A DNA stretch of 64,000 nt from NCBI GenBank assembly GCA_963850765.1, contig CAWKMN010000009.1, positions 124,001 to 188,000 on the forward strand, in the 5' to 3' direction. Below, piece by piece: positions 42,623 through 52,579 of the stretch. A program made the translations under genes and the position numbers. A model generated the notes under the pieces. It was not told the DNA's origin. It saw only the letters and a list, made by a program, of their open reading frames with translations, and ran no database searches. Positions within the stretch are counted from its first letter, which is position 1, and every line of letters begins with the position of its first letter. This stretch comes from CAWKMN01 sp963850765 (GTDB taxonomy: Bacteria; Chloroflexota; Anaerolineae; Aggregatilineales; Aggregatilineaceae).

Positions 42623-45300
42623 CTAGGCGCGCAGCTCGGCCCCCAGGCGCTTCTCCGCCGCGCGGACGATGCCGCCGTGGACCTTCGCCACCTCGTCATC
42701 CTTGAGCGTGCGATCGGGCGCGCGGTAGGTCAGGTTGTAGGCCAGCGACTTTTTCCCCGCCGGGATCGGGTCGCCGCGGTAGACGTCGAACAGCCGCACG
42801 TCTTCCAGCAGATCGCCGCCGGCCTGCCGGATGACCGCTTCGACCTCGGCGGCGGGCGTGCCCTCGTCCACGATCAGCGCGATGTCCTGATACACGGCGG
42901 GCTGGGTCGGCACGGGCTTGATCTCGCGCAGCGTGGCGACACTCGGCCAGCAGCGCGTCCAGATCCAGTTCGGCGGCCAGCACGGGGCGATCCAGATCCA
43001 GGCCCAGGCCGAACTGCTGGCGTACCAGCGGGTGAACTTCGCCCAGGACGCCGATCGCGCGCCCGCCGATCTCCAGCCGCGCGGCGCGGCCAGGGTGGAA
43101 GGTGTTGTGCTCCACCGGCACGAAACTCACGTCCCCGCCGATGTGCAGATCGCGCAGCATGGTTTCGATCACGCCCTTGAGATCGAAGAAGTCCGCCAGC
43201 CCCGCCGCGCCGTTACCCTGCCACTGGGGCACATCGCGCGGCCCGGTCAGCACGATGCCCAGGCGGCCTGGCTCATCCGGCAGGGGTGACTCGTCGTTCG
43301 GCAGGTAGACAGCGCCGATCTCGAACAGGCGCTGCGCGGTCGGTGTGGCGGGCGTTGGCGGCGAGAATATCCAGCATGCCGGACAGCAGGGTATGGCGCA
43401 TCACCACCTTGTCGGCGGCGATGGGATTAGCCAGCGTCACATACGCTGCGTCCGCGCCAGCTTGACGGCAGTCCCGCCGGAGTCAGGCGCGCTTCGGCTT
43501 CGGGCGTGGTCAGACGATAGGCCACGATCTCGCGCAGCCCGGCCCGCGCCAGCACGTCGCGCAGCGCCTCTTCGCGTTCGAGCGAGGTATTCGAGCGCTG
43601 CTGGGGCAGCATATCCGCGATCTCGGTATTGGGGAAGCGATCGTAGCCGTAAATGCGCGCGATCTCTTCGATCAGATCGGCCTGCCCGGTGACGCCGGTC
43701 CCGATGTCCAGCCGGTGATCGGGCGCGGTCACGCGCAGCACGTCGCCGCGCGCCTCGACCTCGAATTCCAGGCGGCGCAGAATGTCCGCGATCTCGGCGG
43801 GCGGGATCGAAATGCCGAGCAGCCGATCGACTTCGCTCACCGGCAGATCGACCACGATCGTCGGGGCGGGCAGCGGGTATTCGTCGATAATGCCCTGCGC
43901 GACCACGCCGCCGCTGGACTGGCGCATCAGTTCGATGCAGCGCAGCAGGCCGCGCGGATGCCATCGCCGGATGGACGCCCCGGCTGAAGCGCAGCCCGGC
44001 TTCGCTGTTCATCTTCTGGCTCTGCATCGTGCGCCGGATGTTGATGTAGTTCCACGACGCCGCTTCGAGCAGCACGTTGCTGAGTCGCGGGGCGCGCCGC
44101 GCGAGGCTTTGCCATGCTGCGGCTTTTCGGCGTTCTCGTCCAGTTCGATCCCCACGGCGTCGAGCGGGCTGCCCATCGTGATCGGGTCCCAGATCTCGCT
44201 TTCCAGGCCGCCCATGATCCCGCCGATGCTCAGCGATCCGGCGGTATCCGCCACCAGGATGTTGAACTCGTCCAGCGTGTGATCCTCGCCGTCGAGCGTG
44301 ACCAGATGCTCGCCGGGATCGGGCAGGCGCGTGATGATGGTCGGCGGCTGGCCGCCCGCGCGCTGGACCAGCGTATCATAATCGAAGGCGTGCAGCGGCT
44401 GGCCGAGTTCGAGCATGACGTAGTTGGTCGCGTCCACGATGTTGTTGATCGGGCGCATCCCGGCCAGGGTGCAGACGGCGCTGCATCCAGGCGGGCGATT
44501 CGCGGATGGTCACATCGCGGATCAGCGCCAGGGTGAAGCGCGGGTTAAGTTCCGGCTCGCGGATCTCGATGCCGGCGGTGCCCTCGATCGGCGTGCCCTC
44601 GGTGGTGGCGGTCAGCGGGGGCAGGCGGAACGGTGCGCCGGTCAGCGCCGCGATTTCGCGCGCCACGCCGACCACGCTGTAACAGCGCGCCATGTTCGCC
44701 AGCACTTCGAGATCGAGCACGGCGTCGCCCAGCACATCCTGAAACGGCGTGCCGGGCGCGAAATGGCCGAATTCGTCCCAGGCCAGCAGCAGGATCCCCT
44801 CGTGGCTGCCGGAGATGCCGAGCTCCTTCTCGGAGCACACCATGCTGCGGTTCGGGATGCCGCGCAGCTTCTTTTCCTGAAGGATCATGCGCTGCACGCC
44901 GTCGCCGTGCCCGTCGATCACTTCCGCGCCTTCGTGCGCGAAGGGGGAGAGCAGCGGCGGCTCGATCGGCCCCTGGTCTTTGTAGGGGAACAGGTTCGGC
45001 GCGCCGGTGACACACTGTTCGAACTCGCTGCCGCCGTAATCCACCATGGCCAGCACCAGCCGGTCCGCGTTGGGATGCGCTTTCACCTCGCGGATCGCGC
45101 CCAGCACGATCTTCTCGCGATCCCACACGAGATGATCGGACGGGCGGCAGCTTGATATTCTCCGGCGGGTCGCCCTGCGGGATGCCGATGTACTCGATCG
45201 CGGCCACTTCCAGCCCGGCCAGCGTCAGACGCTCGGCCAGTTCTTCGATCGACAGCGTGATATCCACATAATCCTTGAGCCAGGAAATCGGAACTTTCAT
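42623..45300 (-). CDS. pheT: Phenylalanyl-tRNA synthetase beta subunit (about seven frameshifts)
   Basis: Beta subunit of the PheS2-PheT2 enzyme that charges tRNA-Phe. From ATG 45300 (MKVPISWLKDYVDITLSIEE), reading through frame changes near 45143, 44470, 44105, 43970, 43455, 43362 and 42932 gives an about 890-codon span. Its parts are an EMAP-type tRNA-binding domain (LGAIREVKAHPNADRLVLAM), B3/B4 with RPINNIVDATNYVMLELGQP, B5 (VDLPVSEVDRLLGISIPPAE), catalytic-like core and the C-terminal FDX-ACB domain (KKSLAYNLTYRAPDRTLKDD). Most indels are single bases in C/G runs (for example an extra C in CACCC gives RRLHLAGMRPINN), so errors are likely. pheS is separated from it by map and an FAD protein, unlike the usual pheST pair. 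Confidence 0.9.
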
Positions 45301-45483
45301 CGTGCGTGTCTCTCCCTCATTCGCAGGGGCGGGATCATACCGCCCTACAGGTGTCTAACTAAAGCGTCTTTCGGATCGTTTACCCCTCCCTAAATCCCTC
45401 CCCGTAAACGGAGAGGGACTTGAGACGCCGTTTCTTGCTCCGCGGGCGGGTAAAGAAGGGGAGGGGAATTGGGGTAACGGCCT
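45301..45483. repeat. Family A repeat
   Basis: A family-A block (CCCTCCCTAAATCCCTCCCC, about 45383-45478) fills the gap between map and pheT. Confidence 0.5.
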
Positions 45484-46227
45484 TTATGCCGCCGTGATCA
45501 GGATCGGCTCACCTCTCGTGATCACGACGGTGTGCTCGAACTGCGCGGCGATGCTGCCATCCATCGAGCGATACGTCCACTTGTTGGCGTCGGTATAAAT
45601 GCGGCCATCCCCAACCGTCAGGAACGGCTCAATGGTGATGACGAGGCCCTCGGTCAGCGGCTCGTTATCGCGCTTGTGGAAAAAGTTGAAGACGGTCGGC
45701 TTTTCGTGAATATGCCGGCCGACGCCGTGCCCGGTCAACGACTGGATCACCGCGTATCCGCCTTCACGCGCGACTTTCTCCACCGCCTTGCCGATCACGT
45801 TGATCGGGCGTCCTGCGCGTGCCTGGCTGATGGCCTTATCGCGCGCGCGCCGCGTAAAGTCGCACAGCCGCGTGTATTCGGGTAGGACCGGCGGCACCGG
45901 CATACTCGCGCCCGTATCGGCCCAGTAGCCTTCCAGCTCGGCGGACACGTCCACGTTGATCATATCGCCCGCCTGGATCACGCGGTCGCCGGGGATGCCG
46001 TGCGCAGCCTCGTCGTTCAGACTGATGCAGGTATGGCCGGGAAAGCGATACGCCAGGATCGGCGCGGAGCGGGCGTTATACTGCTTGAGAAATTCCGCGC
46101 CAATCGCGTCCAGCTGCGCGGTGGTCATGCCCGGCTCGACGCGATCCAGCATGTGCTGAAGCGTCAGGGCGCAGATCCGCCCAATGCGCAGCAGTTTTTC
46201 CAGATCGCGCTCGTTTTCGATGGTCAT
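45484..46227 (-). CDS. map: Methionine aminopeptidase, type I
   Basis: Removes the N-terminal Met from new proteins. The 247-residue product has the metal ligands in order: Asp in MINVDVSAELEGYWADTG (two Asp), His in SLTGHGVGRHIHEKP, Glu in ITIEPFLTVG and Glu in AAQFEHTVVIT, with HGIPGDRVIQAGD before them. Length is normal for type Ia enzymes without extension. ATG 46227 follows AAGGAG. It lies between pheT and the FAD subunit, on the same strand but separated by repeats. Confidence 0.97.
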   Translation of the reverse strand: MTIENERDLEKLLRIGRICALTLQHMLDRVEPGMTTAQLDAIGAEFLKQYNARSAPILAYRFPGHTCISLNDEAAHGIPGDRVIQAGDMINVDVSAELEGYWADTGASMPVPPVLPEYTRLCDFTRRARDKAISQARAGRPINVIGKAVEKVAREGGYAVIQSLTGHGVGRHIHEKPTVFNFFHKRDNEPLTEGLVITIEPFLTVGDGRIYTDANKWTYRSMDGSIAAQFEHTVVITRGEPILITAA

Positions 46228-46542
46228 TTCACAACTCCTTAGCTTTCAGCGGTCAGCGGTCAGCGTTACCTCACCCCCCGGCCCCCGGCGTGCTCCGCAC
46301 GCTTGCCACGCGCGGAGAGGGGGAGCCGGCGGCAAACGAGTCTGCCCTTGTAGGGGCGGGTTAACAAACCCGCCCAATTGGGCAAACCTATGCATATTTA
46401 CGATCAAATCGGGTAACGGTAGGGGCAACCCACCGGGTCGCCCTGGGTGGGCTTGTTAGCCCACCCCTACACAAGCGCTCACGTTACCGCATTTAAAAGT
46501 AAAAGAGCATAGGGTTGCCCCTACGATAAATCGTGACCTTAA
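46228..46542. repeat. F words, family A hairpin and B palindromes
   Basis: AGCTTTCAGCGGTCAGCGGT lies next to the map start. A family-A hairpin (46266-46325), a B palindrome (46352-46375) and a related palindrome (46422-46470, GGGTGGGCTTGTTAGCCCAC) follow. No gene. Confidence 0.6.
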
Positions 46543-47373
46543 TCACTCAATCGATCCGATCGCGCGGGTGAGGGCGCGTTTGCTGAGGACGCGCGCCATC
46601 TCCGTCCGATACTCGCGGCTGCCCAGGGCATCGTCGGGCGGATCGAGTTCCAGGCTGTCGAGCGCCTTGTCGAGATCGCCCGTTTCGGCCAGCACGCGGA
46701 TCACTTCCGGCTGGCGGGTCGGGATCGGATTCGCGCCGCACAGCGCCAGCGCGGTGTAATGGGTGCGATCATCATCGCGCAGAGCGCTGTAGACCACCGC
46801 CGCCACGATCGGCGTATCAGCGGGCGTGCGCGCGACCTTCTCAACCGTCACGATGGCGCGCTGCGGGCCGCGTGTTACGCGCAGATGCGCCAGCAGATAG
46901 CGGTCCACGTTGGCGCTCGTCATGCCGATCCATGCGGCCATCGTGAAGTGCAAATCCACATCCACCCGCTTGAGGATCGCGCCGAGCGCCAGCAGCATCG
47001 TCAGCGTGAGCGAGTTCGGGCTGCGCTCGATGAGCAGATCGCCCACGGTGTAGGTGTTGCGCAAGGTTTCGGGCATCTCCTCGGCCAGCGCTAACGCGAT
47101 CCCGGCCAGCTTGGGATGCGCCGCGCCGCGCTCCGCGCACGCCTGCCGTGCCTTCTCCAACGTCAGCATGCTGCCCAGGCGCAGCGAGGTTTCGCTGTCG
47201 CGCACGTAGTCCAGTTCCAACTGGCTCATATCGACGGCGGCGGTCACGTTGGGATCGCTGCGCTTTTGCAGCACCGCCCCGCCGTAGAGCGGATAGGTGC
47301 CGGGGCGTCTCAGCAGCGCGGCGGCTTCTTCGACCGTCTTCGGTTTAAATATCTCGTTGAGATTGAGCAGCAT
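46543..47373 (-). CDS. FAD-binding subunit of a molybdopterin dehydrogenase (CoxM-like)
   Basis: A 276-residue protein of the FAD_binding_5/CO-dehydrogenase-flavoprotein family, which passes electrons from a molybdopterin subunit to acceptor. It begins MLLNLNEIFKPKTVEEAAAL, with the FAD loop LYGGAVLQKRSDPN in place of the usual GGTxLxxxxK and TYTVGDLLIERSPNSLTLTM for the second FAD motif. The C-terminal CO_deh_flav_C region ends DALGSREYRTEMARVLSKRA. No molybdopterin or 2Fe-2S subunit genes are in the window, so it may be orphaned or act with distant partners. Cofactor binding is plausible but the motifs are divergent. Confidence 0.8.
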   Translation of the reverse strand: MLLNLNEIFKPKTVEEAAALLRRPGTYPLYGGAVLQKRSDPNVTAAVDMSQLELDYVRDSETSLRLGSMLTLEKARQACAERGAAHPKLAGIALALAEEMPETLRNTYTVGDLLIERSPNSLTLTMLLALGAILKRVDVDLHFTMAAWIGMTSANVDRYLLAHLRVTRGPQRAIVTVEKVARTPADTPIVAAVVYSALRDDDRTHYTALALCGANPIPTRQPEVIRVLAETGDLDKALDSLELDPPDDALGSREYRTEMARVLSKRALTRAIGSIE

Positions 47374-47662
47374 CTAAATAAACTCCTCGGCTATATTGCA
47401 CTTTATCAGGCAGCGCTAAGCGATTTGCTTACAGCGGCCTGTTAACCTCACCCCCCGGCCCCCGGCGTGCTCCGCACGCTTGCCACGCGCGGAGAGGGGG
47501 AGACGATGTTACCCGCTGTCCCGGACGGGTTACAAGCCCGCCCTTGCACCCATGTGTCCCCGCTACGCGGAGAAAGGGGCGGCACGTTGTGAACGACAGT
47601 CACCTCTCCGTTTACGGCGGAGGGATTTAGGGAGGGGTAAACCTGACCGCTGGCCGCTTCTT
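47374..47662. repeat. Family A repeats
   Basis: Family-A arms at 47452-47505 and 47560-47640 fill the space between the FAD gene and pheS; nothing coding is seen. Confidence 0.55.
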
Positions 47663-48696
47663 CTAGAACTGCTCCAGGAACCGCAGGTCGTTCTGCCAGA
47701 AGTAGCGGATGTCCTGGATGCCGTACTTGTTCATGGTGATGCGCTCCGGCCCCATGCCGAACGCGAACCCGCTCCATTCGGTGGGATCGTAGCCGCCGTT
47801 TTGCAGCACGACCGGATGCACCATGCCGCAGCCCGCGATCTCGATCCAGCCGCTCTGCTTGCAGACGGCGCAGCCCTTGCCGCCGCACAGGAAACACTCG
47901 ACATCCACTTCCATGCTCGGCTCGGTGAAGGGGAAATACGCCCCACGGAAGCGCACGCGCATCGATTCGCCCAACAGCCGCCGCGCGAAGTCGGCAATCG
48001 TGCCCTTGAGATCGGTCAGGCGGATATTGCGCCCCACCGCCAGCCCTTCGACCTGATTGAACTGGATCTCCTTGCGCGCCGAGATCTGCTCGTAGCGGTA
48101 GCACATGCCCGGCAGGATCACGCGGATCGGCTGCGTGCCGTTCTCGCCGTACTCGGCCATGGCGCGGATCTGGCCGGGGCTGGTGTGCGTCCGCAGGATC
48201 ACGCCCGGCGTCGTGGTGTGGAAGGTATCCCACATATCGCGCGCGGGGTGGTGCGGCGGGATATTCAGCAGCGTGAAGTTGGTTTCGTCGTCTTCGACGT
48301 CGCGGCTGCGATAGACCTGGAAGCCCATCTCCGCCCAGATCGCGTAGATCTCGCGCAGCGTTTGCGTGGCGGGATGCAGTCCGCCCGTGGGGAAACGGCG
48401 GCCCGGCAGCGTGACATCCAGCTCGCCTTCTTCAAGCTGGCGGGCGAGCTCGTGCTCGCGGATGGCCTCTTCGCGCGTGGTGAACGCGGCCAGCAGTTGA
48501 TTTTGATGGTGTTGACGCGCTTACCGAACTCGGCGCGCTCGTCCTTGGGCAGCGAGGCCATCGCGCGCAGCGCCAGCGTGATCTCGCCCTTTTTGCCCAG
48601 GTAGCGCCGCTCCCACGCCTGGAGCGTCTCGCTGTCCTGCGTGGTATCCAGTTCGGCAAGTGCCTGTTCGTAAATGGTATCGAGTTGTTCGAGCAT
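47663..48696 (-). CDS. pheS: Phenylalanyl-tRNA synthetase alpha subunit (one frameshift)
   Basis: Catalytic alpha subunit that activates phenylalanine and charges tRNA-Phe. An N-terminal coiled coil (MLEQLDTIYEQALAELDTTQ) is followed, after a frame change near 48495 (NTIK to QLLAAFTTREEA), by the class II core: TLPGRRFPTGGLHPATQ, motif 2 MCYRYEQISARKEIQFNQVE, FTEPSMEVDVECF and motif 3 GMGPERITMNKYGIQDIRYF. A four-Cys group CFLCGGKGCAVCKQSGW may bind zinc, as in some PheS. Length about 344 is normal. GGAGGCGG precedes ATG 48696, and a T-box leader lies directly upstream. Confidence 0.95.
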
Positions 48697-48740
48697 CGAA
48701 AGACCGCCTCCAGCCCATGGTATTGTTTCACATCCGACCG

Positions 48741-49142
48741 AAAAACAAAAATCCCGTCGCCTGTATCAGGGACGAGATCGGATTCTCGCGGTACCACCCT
48801 GGTTAGCCCACCGATCACCGGCAGACTCGCTCGCTGTTCACATCGCCGTGGCGAGATGAACCACCCCGTTAACGCTGGGCCTGCGGAGCGGACTAGTTGA
48901 GGAGAGTGGTCAGTTTACAGTGGTCAGTTTACAGTTTTTGACTCTGTGCGATATGCCGTTGGGGAGATGCGATACCCCAAACACTGTCTACTGTTAACTG
49001 AAAACTGTTTACTGTTCTCCACGTTCACCCGTCGGCTCAGGAGCGAACTTCGGCGCGGACCGGCTCATCCGGGCTTGCAGTCGTTGGCCCGGACTCCCTG
49101 GGAGCGGCTGTCGCGTCTACTTTTCTCCGTCACAGCCTTTAT
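48741..49142 (-). promoter_or_regulatory. T-box riboswitch leader of pheS, interrupted by an F repeat
   Basis: On the minus strand the antiterminator carries the T-box AGGGTGGTACCGCG (48800-48787). The competing terminator is CGTCCCTG/CAGGCGACG (48774-48755), followed by GGATTTTTGTTTTTC. Upstream, GAAAAGTAGACGCG (about 49126-49113) is the AGUA-containing part of stem I, and TTC (49047-49045) in CGAAGTTCGCTCC is the likely specifier for phenylalanine. Uncharged tRNA-Phe would stabilise the antiterminator and turn pheS on. Between stem I and the antiterminator lies an inserted pair of F-type arms (48907-48940 and 48982-49017). Confidence 0.85.
48907..49017. repeat. F-type inverted arms inside the T-box leader
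   Basis: GTGGTCAGTTTACAGTGGTC and CAGTTTACAG on one side, and ACTGTCTACTGTTAACTG with AAAACTGTTTACTGTT on the other, are complementary and flank CGATATGCC...GGGGAGATGCGATACCCC. The arms can fold on themselves and leave the surrounding riboswitch parts adjacent. Confidence 0.6.
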
Positions 49143-49149
49143 GCGTATC

Positions 49150-49178
49150 ATGGTATCAAACGGCGCAGCGGCTGTCAA
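49150..49178 (-). promoter_or_regulatory. Promoter of the pheS T-box transcript
   Basis: TTGACA (49178-49173), a 17-base spacer, and TACCAT (49155-49150) on the minus strand place the start point near 49142, just before the first conserved T-box element. Confidence 0.7.
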
Positions 49179-49217
49179 CAGTCATCTGTCGATGGGGTCA
49201 TCTATCGATGGGGTCAT

Positions 49218-50030
49218 CTACCGCCGCCACTGATCGGCGGTGGTGTGCATAATGCTGAACGCGATGATATACGGTCCCGCCAGCAGCGCCAGCAGCACCG
49301 CGACGCTCAGACACAGGGCCAGCGTATCGTTCCGGGCGGGCAGGGCGGGAGCCGTGACCATGCACAGGAACGACGGGCACGCCATGATCATAAACACACT
49401 GGCCGGGGCGACCAGCGCGGCTACTGCCGTATACTGTCGGGCGAGAGCGGTCTGCACACCGACCGCCGCGCCGAGCACCGTTGTCCCCCACAGCCCGATC
49501 AGGATCACGAGCGCGGTCAGCGTTGGCGTCACGATCTCCCAATAGGCTGGCCCCCCGGTTATGGGGTAATAGGTCACGATCGTTCTAAGGGTGATGAACA
49601 GGAGAAAAGTCTCAACGACCAGAAACGGCGTGAAGGCGACCATCAGCGCCAGCGCATAGCGCATCCGGTAGAGCGCGGTGAAGACAAAGGCGCGCACCAG
49701 CGTATCATTTGAGATCGACGCCATGTGCAGCAGCTCGAAGTCGCCGGCCTGCATGGTGCGCCGCGTGAAAGTCGCCGCGGCCGACGCGATGATGAGAGGC
49801 ATCACGGCGTGAAACAGCCAGCCCACCGTCAGGAGCAGAGCCGGGCCGACCCCGACATCGTTCGAGGTCGTGGTGAGGGTGTGCCACGTCGCCACGAACA
49901 GCCCGGCCAGCCCCAATCCGAACGCCAGCCACAGGCACGCGCGCAGCGATAACCCCCGGCTCGCCCGGCGATCCTGGCGGAGCACCTGCGCGATCAGGGG
50001 ATTCGCGCCTGGATTCAGGCTGTTGATCAC
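49218..50030 (-). CDS. Polytopic membrane protein, unknown function
   Basis: About 270 residues with six or seven membrane helices: LWLAFGLGLAGLFVATWHTL, VGPALLLTVGWLFHAVMPLI, YALALMVAFTPFLVVETFLL, TLTALVILIGLWGTTVLGAA, YTAVAALVAPASVFMIMACP and LSVAVLLALLAGPYIIAF. A cytoplasmic loop TRRTMQAGDFELLHMASISN after the second helix resembles the permease part of ABC-2-type exporters, where a similar 'ElL..s.is' loop contacts the ATPase; this is suggestive only, and no ATPase is adjacent. GTG 50030 is the best start; upstream codons belong to a repeat. Confidence 0.65.
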   Translation of the reverse strand: MINSLNPGANPLIAQVLRQDRRASRGLSLRACLWLAFGLGLAGLFVATWHTLTTTSNDVGVGPALLLTVGWLFHAVMPLIIASAAATFTRRTMQAGDFELLHMASISNDTLVRAFVFTALYRMRYALALMVAFTPFLVVETFLLFITLRTIVTYYPITGGPAYWEIVTPTLTALVILIGLWGTTVLGAAVGVQTALARQYTAVAALVAPASVFMIMACPSFLCMVTAPALPARNDTLALCLSVAVLLALLAGPYIIAFSIMHTTADQWRR

Positions 50031-50200
50031 GTGAGCCACCGTTTCTCTGCTCTCTGGCGAAAACGTCTGGTTAGCCTCACCCCCCGGCCCCCTCTCCACG
50101 TCGTAGAGAGGGGGAGATCTGCGCCTGCGTAGGCGCGGGTTCACAAACCCGCCCGACAAGTCCCCTCTCCGTTACATGGGGAGGGGATTTAGGGGTGAGG
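50031..50200. repeat. Families A and B
   Basis: Family-A hairpins lie at 50078-50115 and 50160-50203, with a B-like arm (GCGGGTTCACAAACCCGC) at 50137-50154 between them. Confidence 0.55.
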
Positions 50201-51187
50201 CTAATCCGGCGATTCCTCCTCGGCCGCGATCTCCTCGCCGCCCTCGCCCGCCACGATTTTCCGCACCGGGCGATCCTTGGCGACCACGTAGTGATCAAAG
50301 TCGCGCACGACAAACGCGTTGGGGAAATCGCGCTGCGCTTCGTTGACAATGTCGCGCTCGCGGTAGCGCCGCGAGAGGTGAGTCAGCAGCAAGGTCTGGA
50401 CACCGTGTTCCGCGGCAAAACGAGCCGCACGCCCCACCGTCATATGCCCAAAAAACTCGGCCATCTCCGCGTCGGCGTCCAGATACGTCCCTTCGATCAC
50501 CAGCGCGTGCGCGTTCCGGGCGACGTCCGCCAGCCCGTCGAGATTCGCAATATCGCCGGTGACAAGCAGCCGCGCGCCGGGAATATCCGGGCCCAACACG
50601 TCATCCGGGCGGATCATGCGCCCGCCGTCCAGCGCGATCGTTTCGCCGCGCACCAGCCGCGCACGCTCCGGCCCCACCGGCACGCCGAGCGCCTCTGCCT
50701 TATCGACCAGGAAGGGACGGCGCGGTTTCTCCTGAAACACGTAGCCGAAGCAGTCCCGGCCGCGGTGCTCGACCGGGAAGGCTGAGACGGTGAAATCCGG
50801 TTCGTCCATCAGCAGGCCCGGCCGCACGTCGATCAGATGCAGCGGCATGGGCGGCTTGGCTCCGCGCAGCACCACGCCAAACACGAGATCCTGCACGCGG
50901 TCCAGCGCAAATTTGCCGCCCCAGATTTCGAGATAATCCAGGCTTTCCCAGCGCATGAAGGTAGACATCAGCCCGGCCAGCCCCAGAATGTGATCGAGGT
51001 GGCCGTGCGTGATCAGGATGCGGTTCAGGCGTTTGAAGCCGATCCCGCTTTTCAGCAGTTGGCGCTGCGTGCCTTCGCCGCAGTCGATCAGAAAGCGGTG
51101 ATTTTTGACCATCACCACCTGTGCCGACAGCCCCCGGTGAATCGAGGGGGCGCTGGCGGATGTGCCCAAAAAGACGATTTCAAACAT
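50201..51187 (-). CDS. rnz: Ribonuclease Z
   Basis: Zinc endonuclease that removes 3' trailers from tRNA precursors. The 328-residue metallo-beta-lactamase-fold protein begins FEIVFLGTSASAPSIHRGLS and has the metal motif THGHLDHILGL at 60-70, FPVEHRGRDCFGY, TGDIANLDGL, VIEGTYLDADAEMAEFFGHM and a final THLSRRY. Its acidic C-terminal tail (GEGGEEIAAEEESPD) is longer than usual. It is 8 bases downstream of rtcA, so the two form an operon; the encoded tRNA-Gln lacks CCA, which fits a need for 3' trimming. Confidence 0.95.
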   Translation of the reverse strand: MFEIVFLGTSASAPSIHRGLSAQVVMVKNHRFLIDCGEGTQRQLLKSGIGFKRLNRILITHGHLDHILGLAGLMSTFMRWESLDYLEIWGGKFALDRVQDLVFGVVLRGAKPPMPLHLIDVRPGLLMDEPDFTVSAFPVEHRGRDCFGYVFQEKPRRPFLVDKAEALGVPVGPERARLVRGETIALDGGRMIRPDDVLGPDIPGARLLVTGDIANLDGLADVARNAHALVIEGTYLDADAEMAEFFGHMTVGRAARFAAEHGVQTLLLTHLSRRYRERDIVNEAQRDFPNAFVVRDFDHYVVAKDRPVRKIVAGEGGEEIAAEEESPD

Positions 51188-51195
51188 AGCGATTT

Positions 51196-52231
51196 TTAGC
51201 TGGTGTGTTGTGCGGGTCCAAAACGGACCAGATTTTCGCGCTCGTCAAGCTCAATGGGGCGATCAATAAACGCGTGCACCACGGCGATGTTGGTGGAAAG
51301 ATGGTCGGTGAGGGCTTCCACCGATACCACGCTGTCGCCCTCGGCCAGAGCCAGCGGCAGCACCAACTGATCGGCCAGATGTTTGTCCACGGCGGCCCCA
51401 CTGTCGAGAAAATTGAGCAGTTCGGTCACGGCCAGTTCGGCCACCGTCTCGGATGGCATGCCCTTGCGCCCCAGGATGCCAAATCCACCGCAGCCGTTGG
51501 TCAACTCCACGCTCAGGAACAATCCCGCGCCGGCGCTGATGCTGCGCGTCCGCAGCGGCCGTATATCGATCAGCACCTCGGCTGTGGAGAGCAGATTGAT
51601 CGCGCGGTTGGCGATGCGCTGCGGGATGTGCGAGGGCAGGTTGCAGCCGATTGCCGCGCCAAAAATCCGTTCGACCTCGCCCCGATCCTGCATATCCGCG
51701 CCGGCCAACTGCGCGCCGCCGTGAATCTGTGCGAGCAGCGTGCCGCCACCTTCGGGCATCCAGCCGTAAGCGTCCATATAGACTTCGACATCGGCCCCGA
51801 GGCGCAGCAGCATCGGCACATACACATCGCGCAGGTAGTGCCCCGACGGGCTGAACGGGACATGCGTCCCGCCGTGGATGCGGACCTGCAACTCGCCCGC
51901 GGCCAGGGCCAGCGGCAGCATCACCGTCTGCATCACCAGGGTGGTCGCGCCGGCCGTGCCGACCGCCCATTCATACTGTCCGGCCTTGACCGGGCCGCCC
52001 GGCTCAAAGGTGACGGTCGTCGAATCGACATACACGCCATCCGTGGTCGGCATCACAGAGGTCGGCGGCGGCCTGAATCGCGGTGACATGCTGCGGGCGC
52101 AGGCCATCCTGTTTGCGGCCCGCGCGGATATTCTCGACGGTGACGGGCTTTCCGGTGATACAACTGAGCGTCATCGCCGTGCGGAGAATCTGTCCGCCGC
52201 CTTCGCCCTGGCTGCCATCCAGTGTGATCAC
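51196..52231 (-). CDS. rtcA: RNA 3'-terminal phosphate cyclase (one frameshift)
   Basis: ATP-dependent enzyme converting RNA 3'-phosphate ends to 2',3'-cyclic phosphates, a substrate form for RtcB. GTG 52231 follows GAGGA and gives MITLDGSQGEGGGQILRTAM, the family start. RAGRKQDGLRPQHVTAI follows. The frame changes near 52050 (ADLCDA to TTDGVYVDST); an extra base explains it. The rest has GGTHVPFSPSGHYLRDVYVP, GWMPEGGGTLLAQIHGGAQL and the C-terminal catalytic His region DKHLADQLVLPLALAEGDSV. Length about 345 is normal. It heads the rtcA-rnz operon; rtcB is 34 kb away. Confidence 0.95.
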
Positions 52232-52579
52232 GTTCGTCCTCGCGCTACCCTGACCTCTCGCTGCTATGATTGTAGCGCGATCGGCGTGATTCTCACTCCC
52301 GAGACCCGGAAAAAATAAGAGCAGTTCACCACAGAGGACACAGAGAGCACAGAGAAAGGCAAGAAAAAAGGAGGAAAGAATTCAACCGCAGAGGCGCAGA
52401 GGGCGCAGAGATTTCTGAAAGAATGAGAGAAGTGAAGGGGGCGGGTTTATCCCTTGATCTTGCTCCGCGTTCTCTGCGTCTCTGCGGTTCGACTGGTTTT
52501 TTCTCTTGCCTTTTTTTCTTTTCCTCTATCCTGCTCTGTGCCCTCTGTGCCCTCTGTGGTGAGACATGTTTTTGTTTCC
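52232..52579. mobile_element. Nested family E elements
   Basis: An outer inverted pair (TTCACCACAGAGGACACAG at 52325 and CTGTGCCCTCTGTGGTGAG to 52563) encloses an inner pair (TTCAACCGCAGAGGCGCAG at 52381 and CTGCGTCTCTGCGGTTCGA to 52491). Both pairs derive from the same arm sequence, so one copy has apparently inserted into another. No coding content. Confidence 0.7.
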
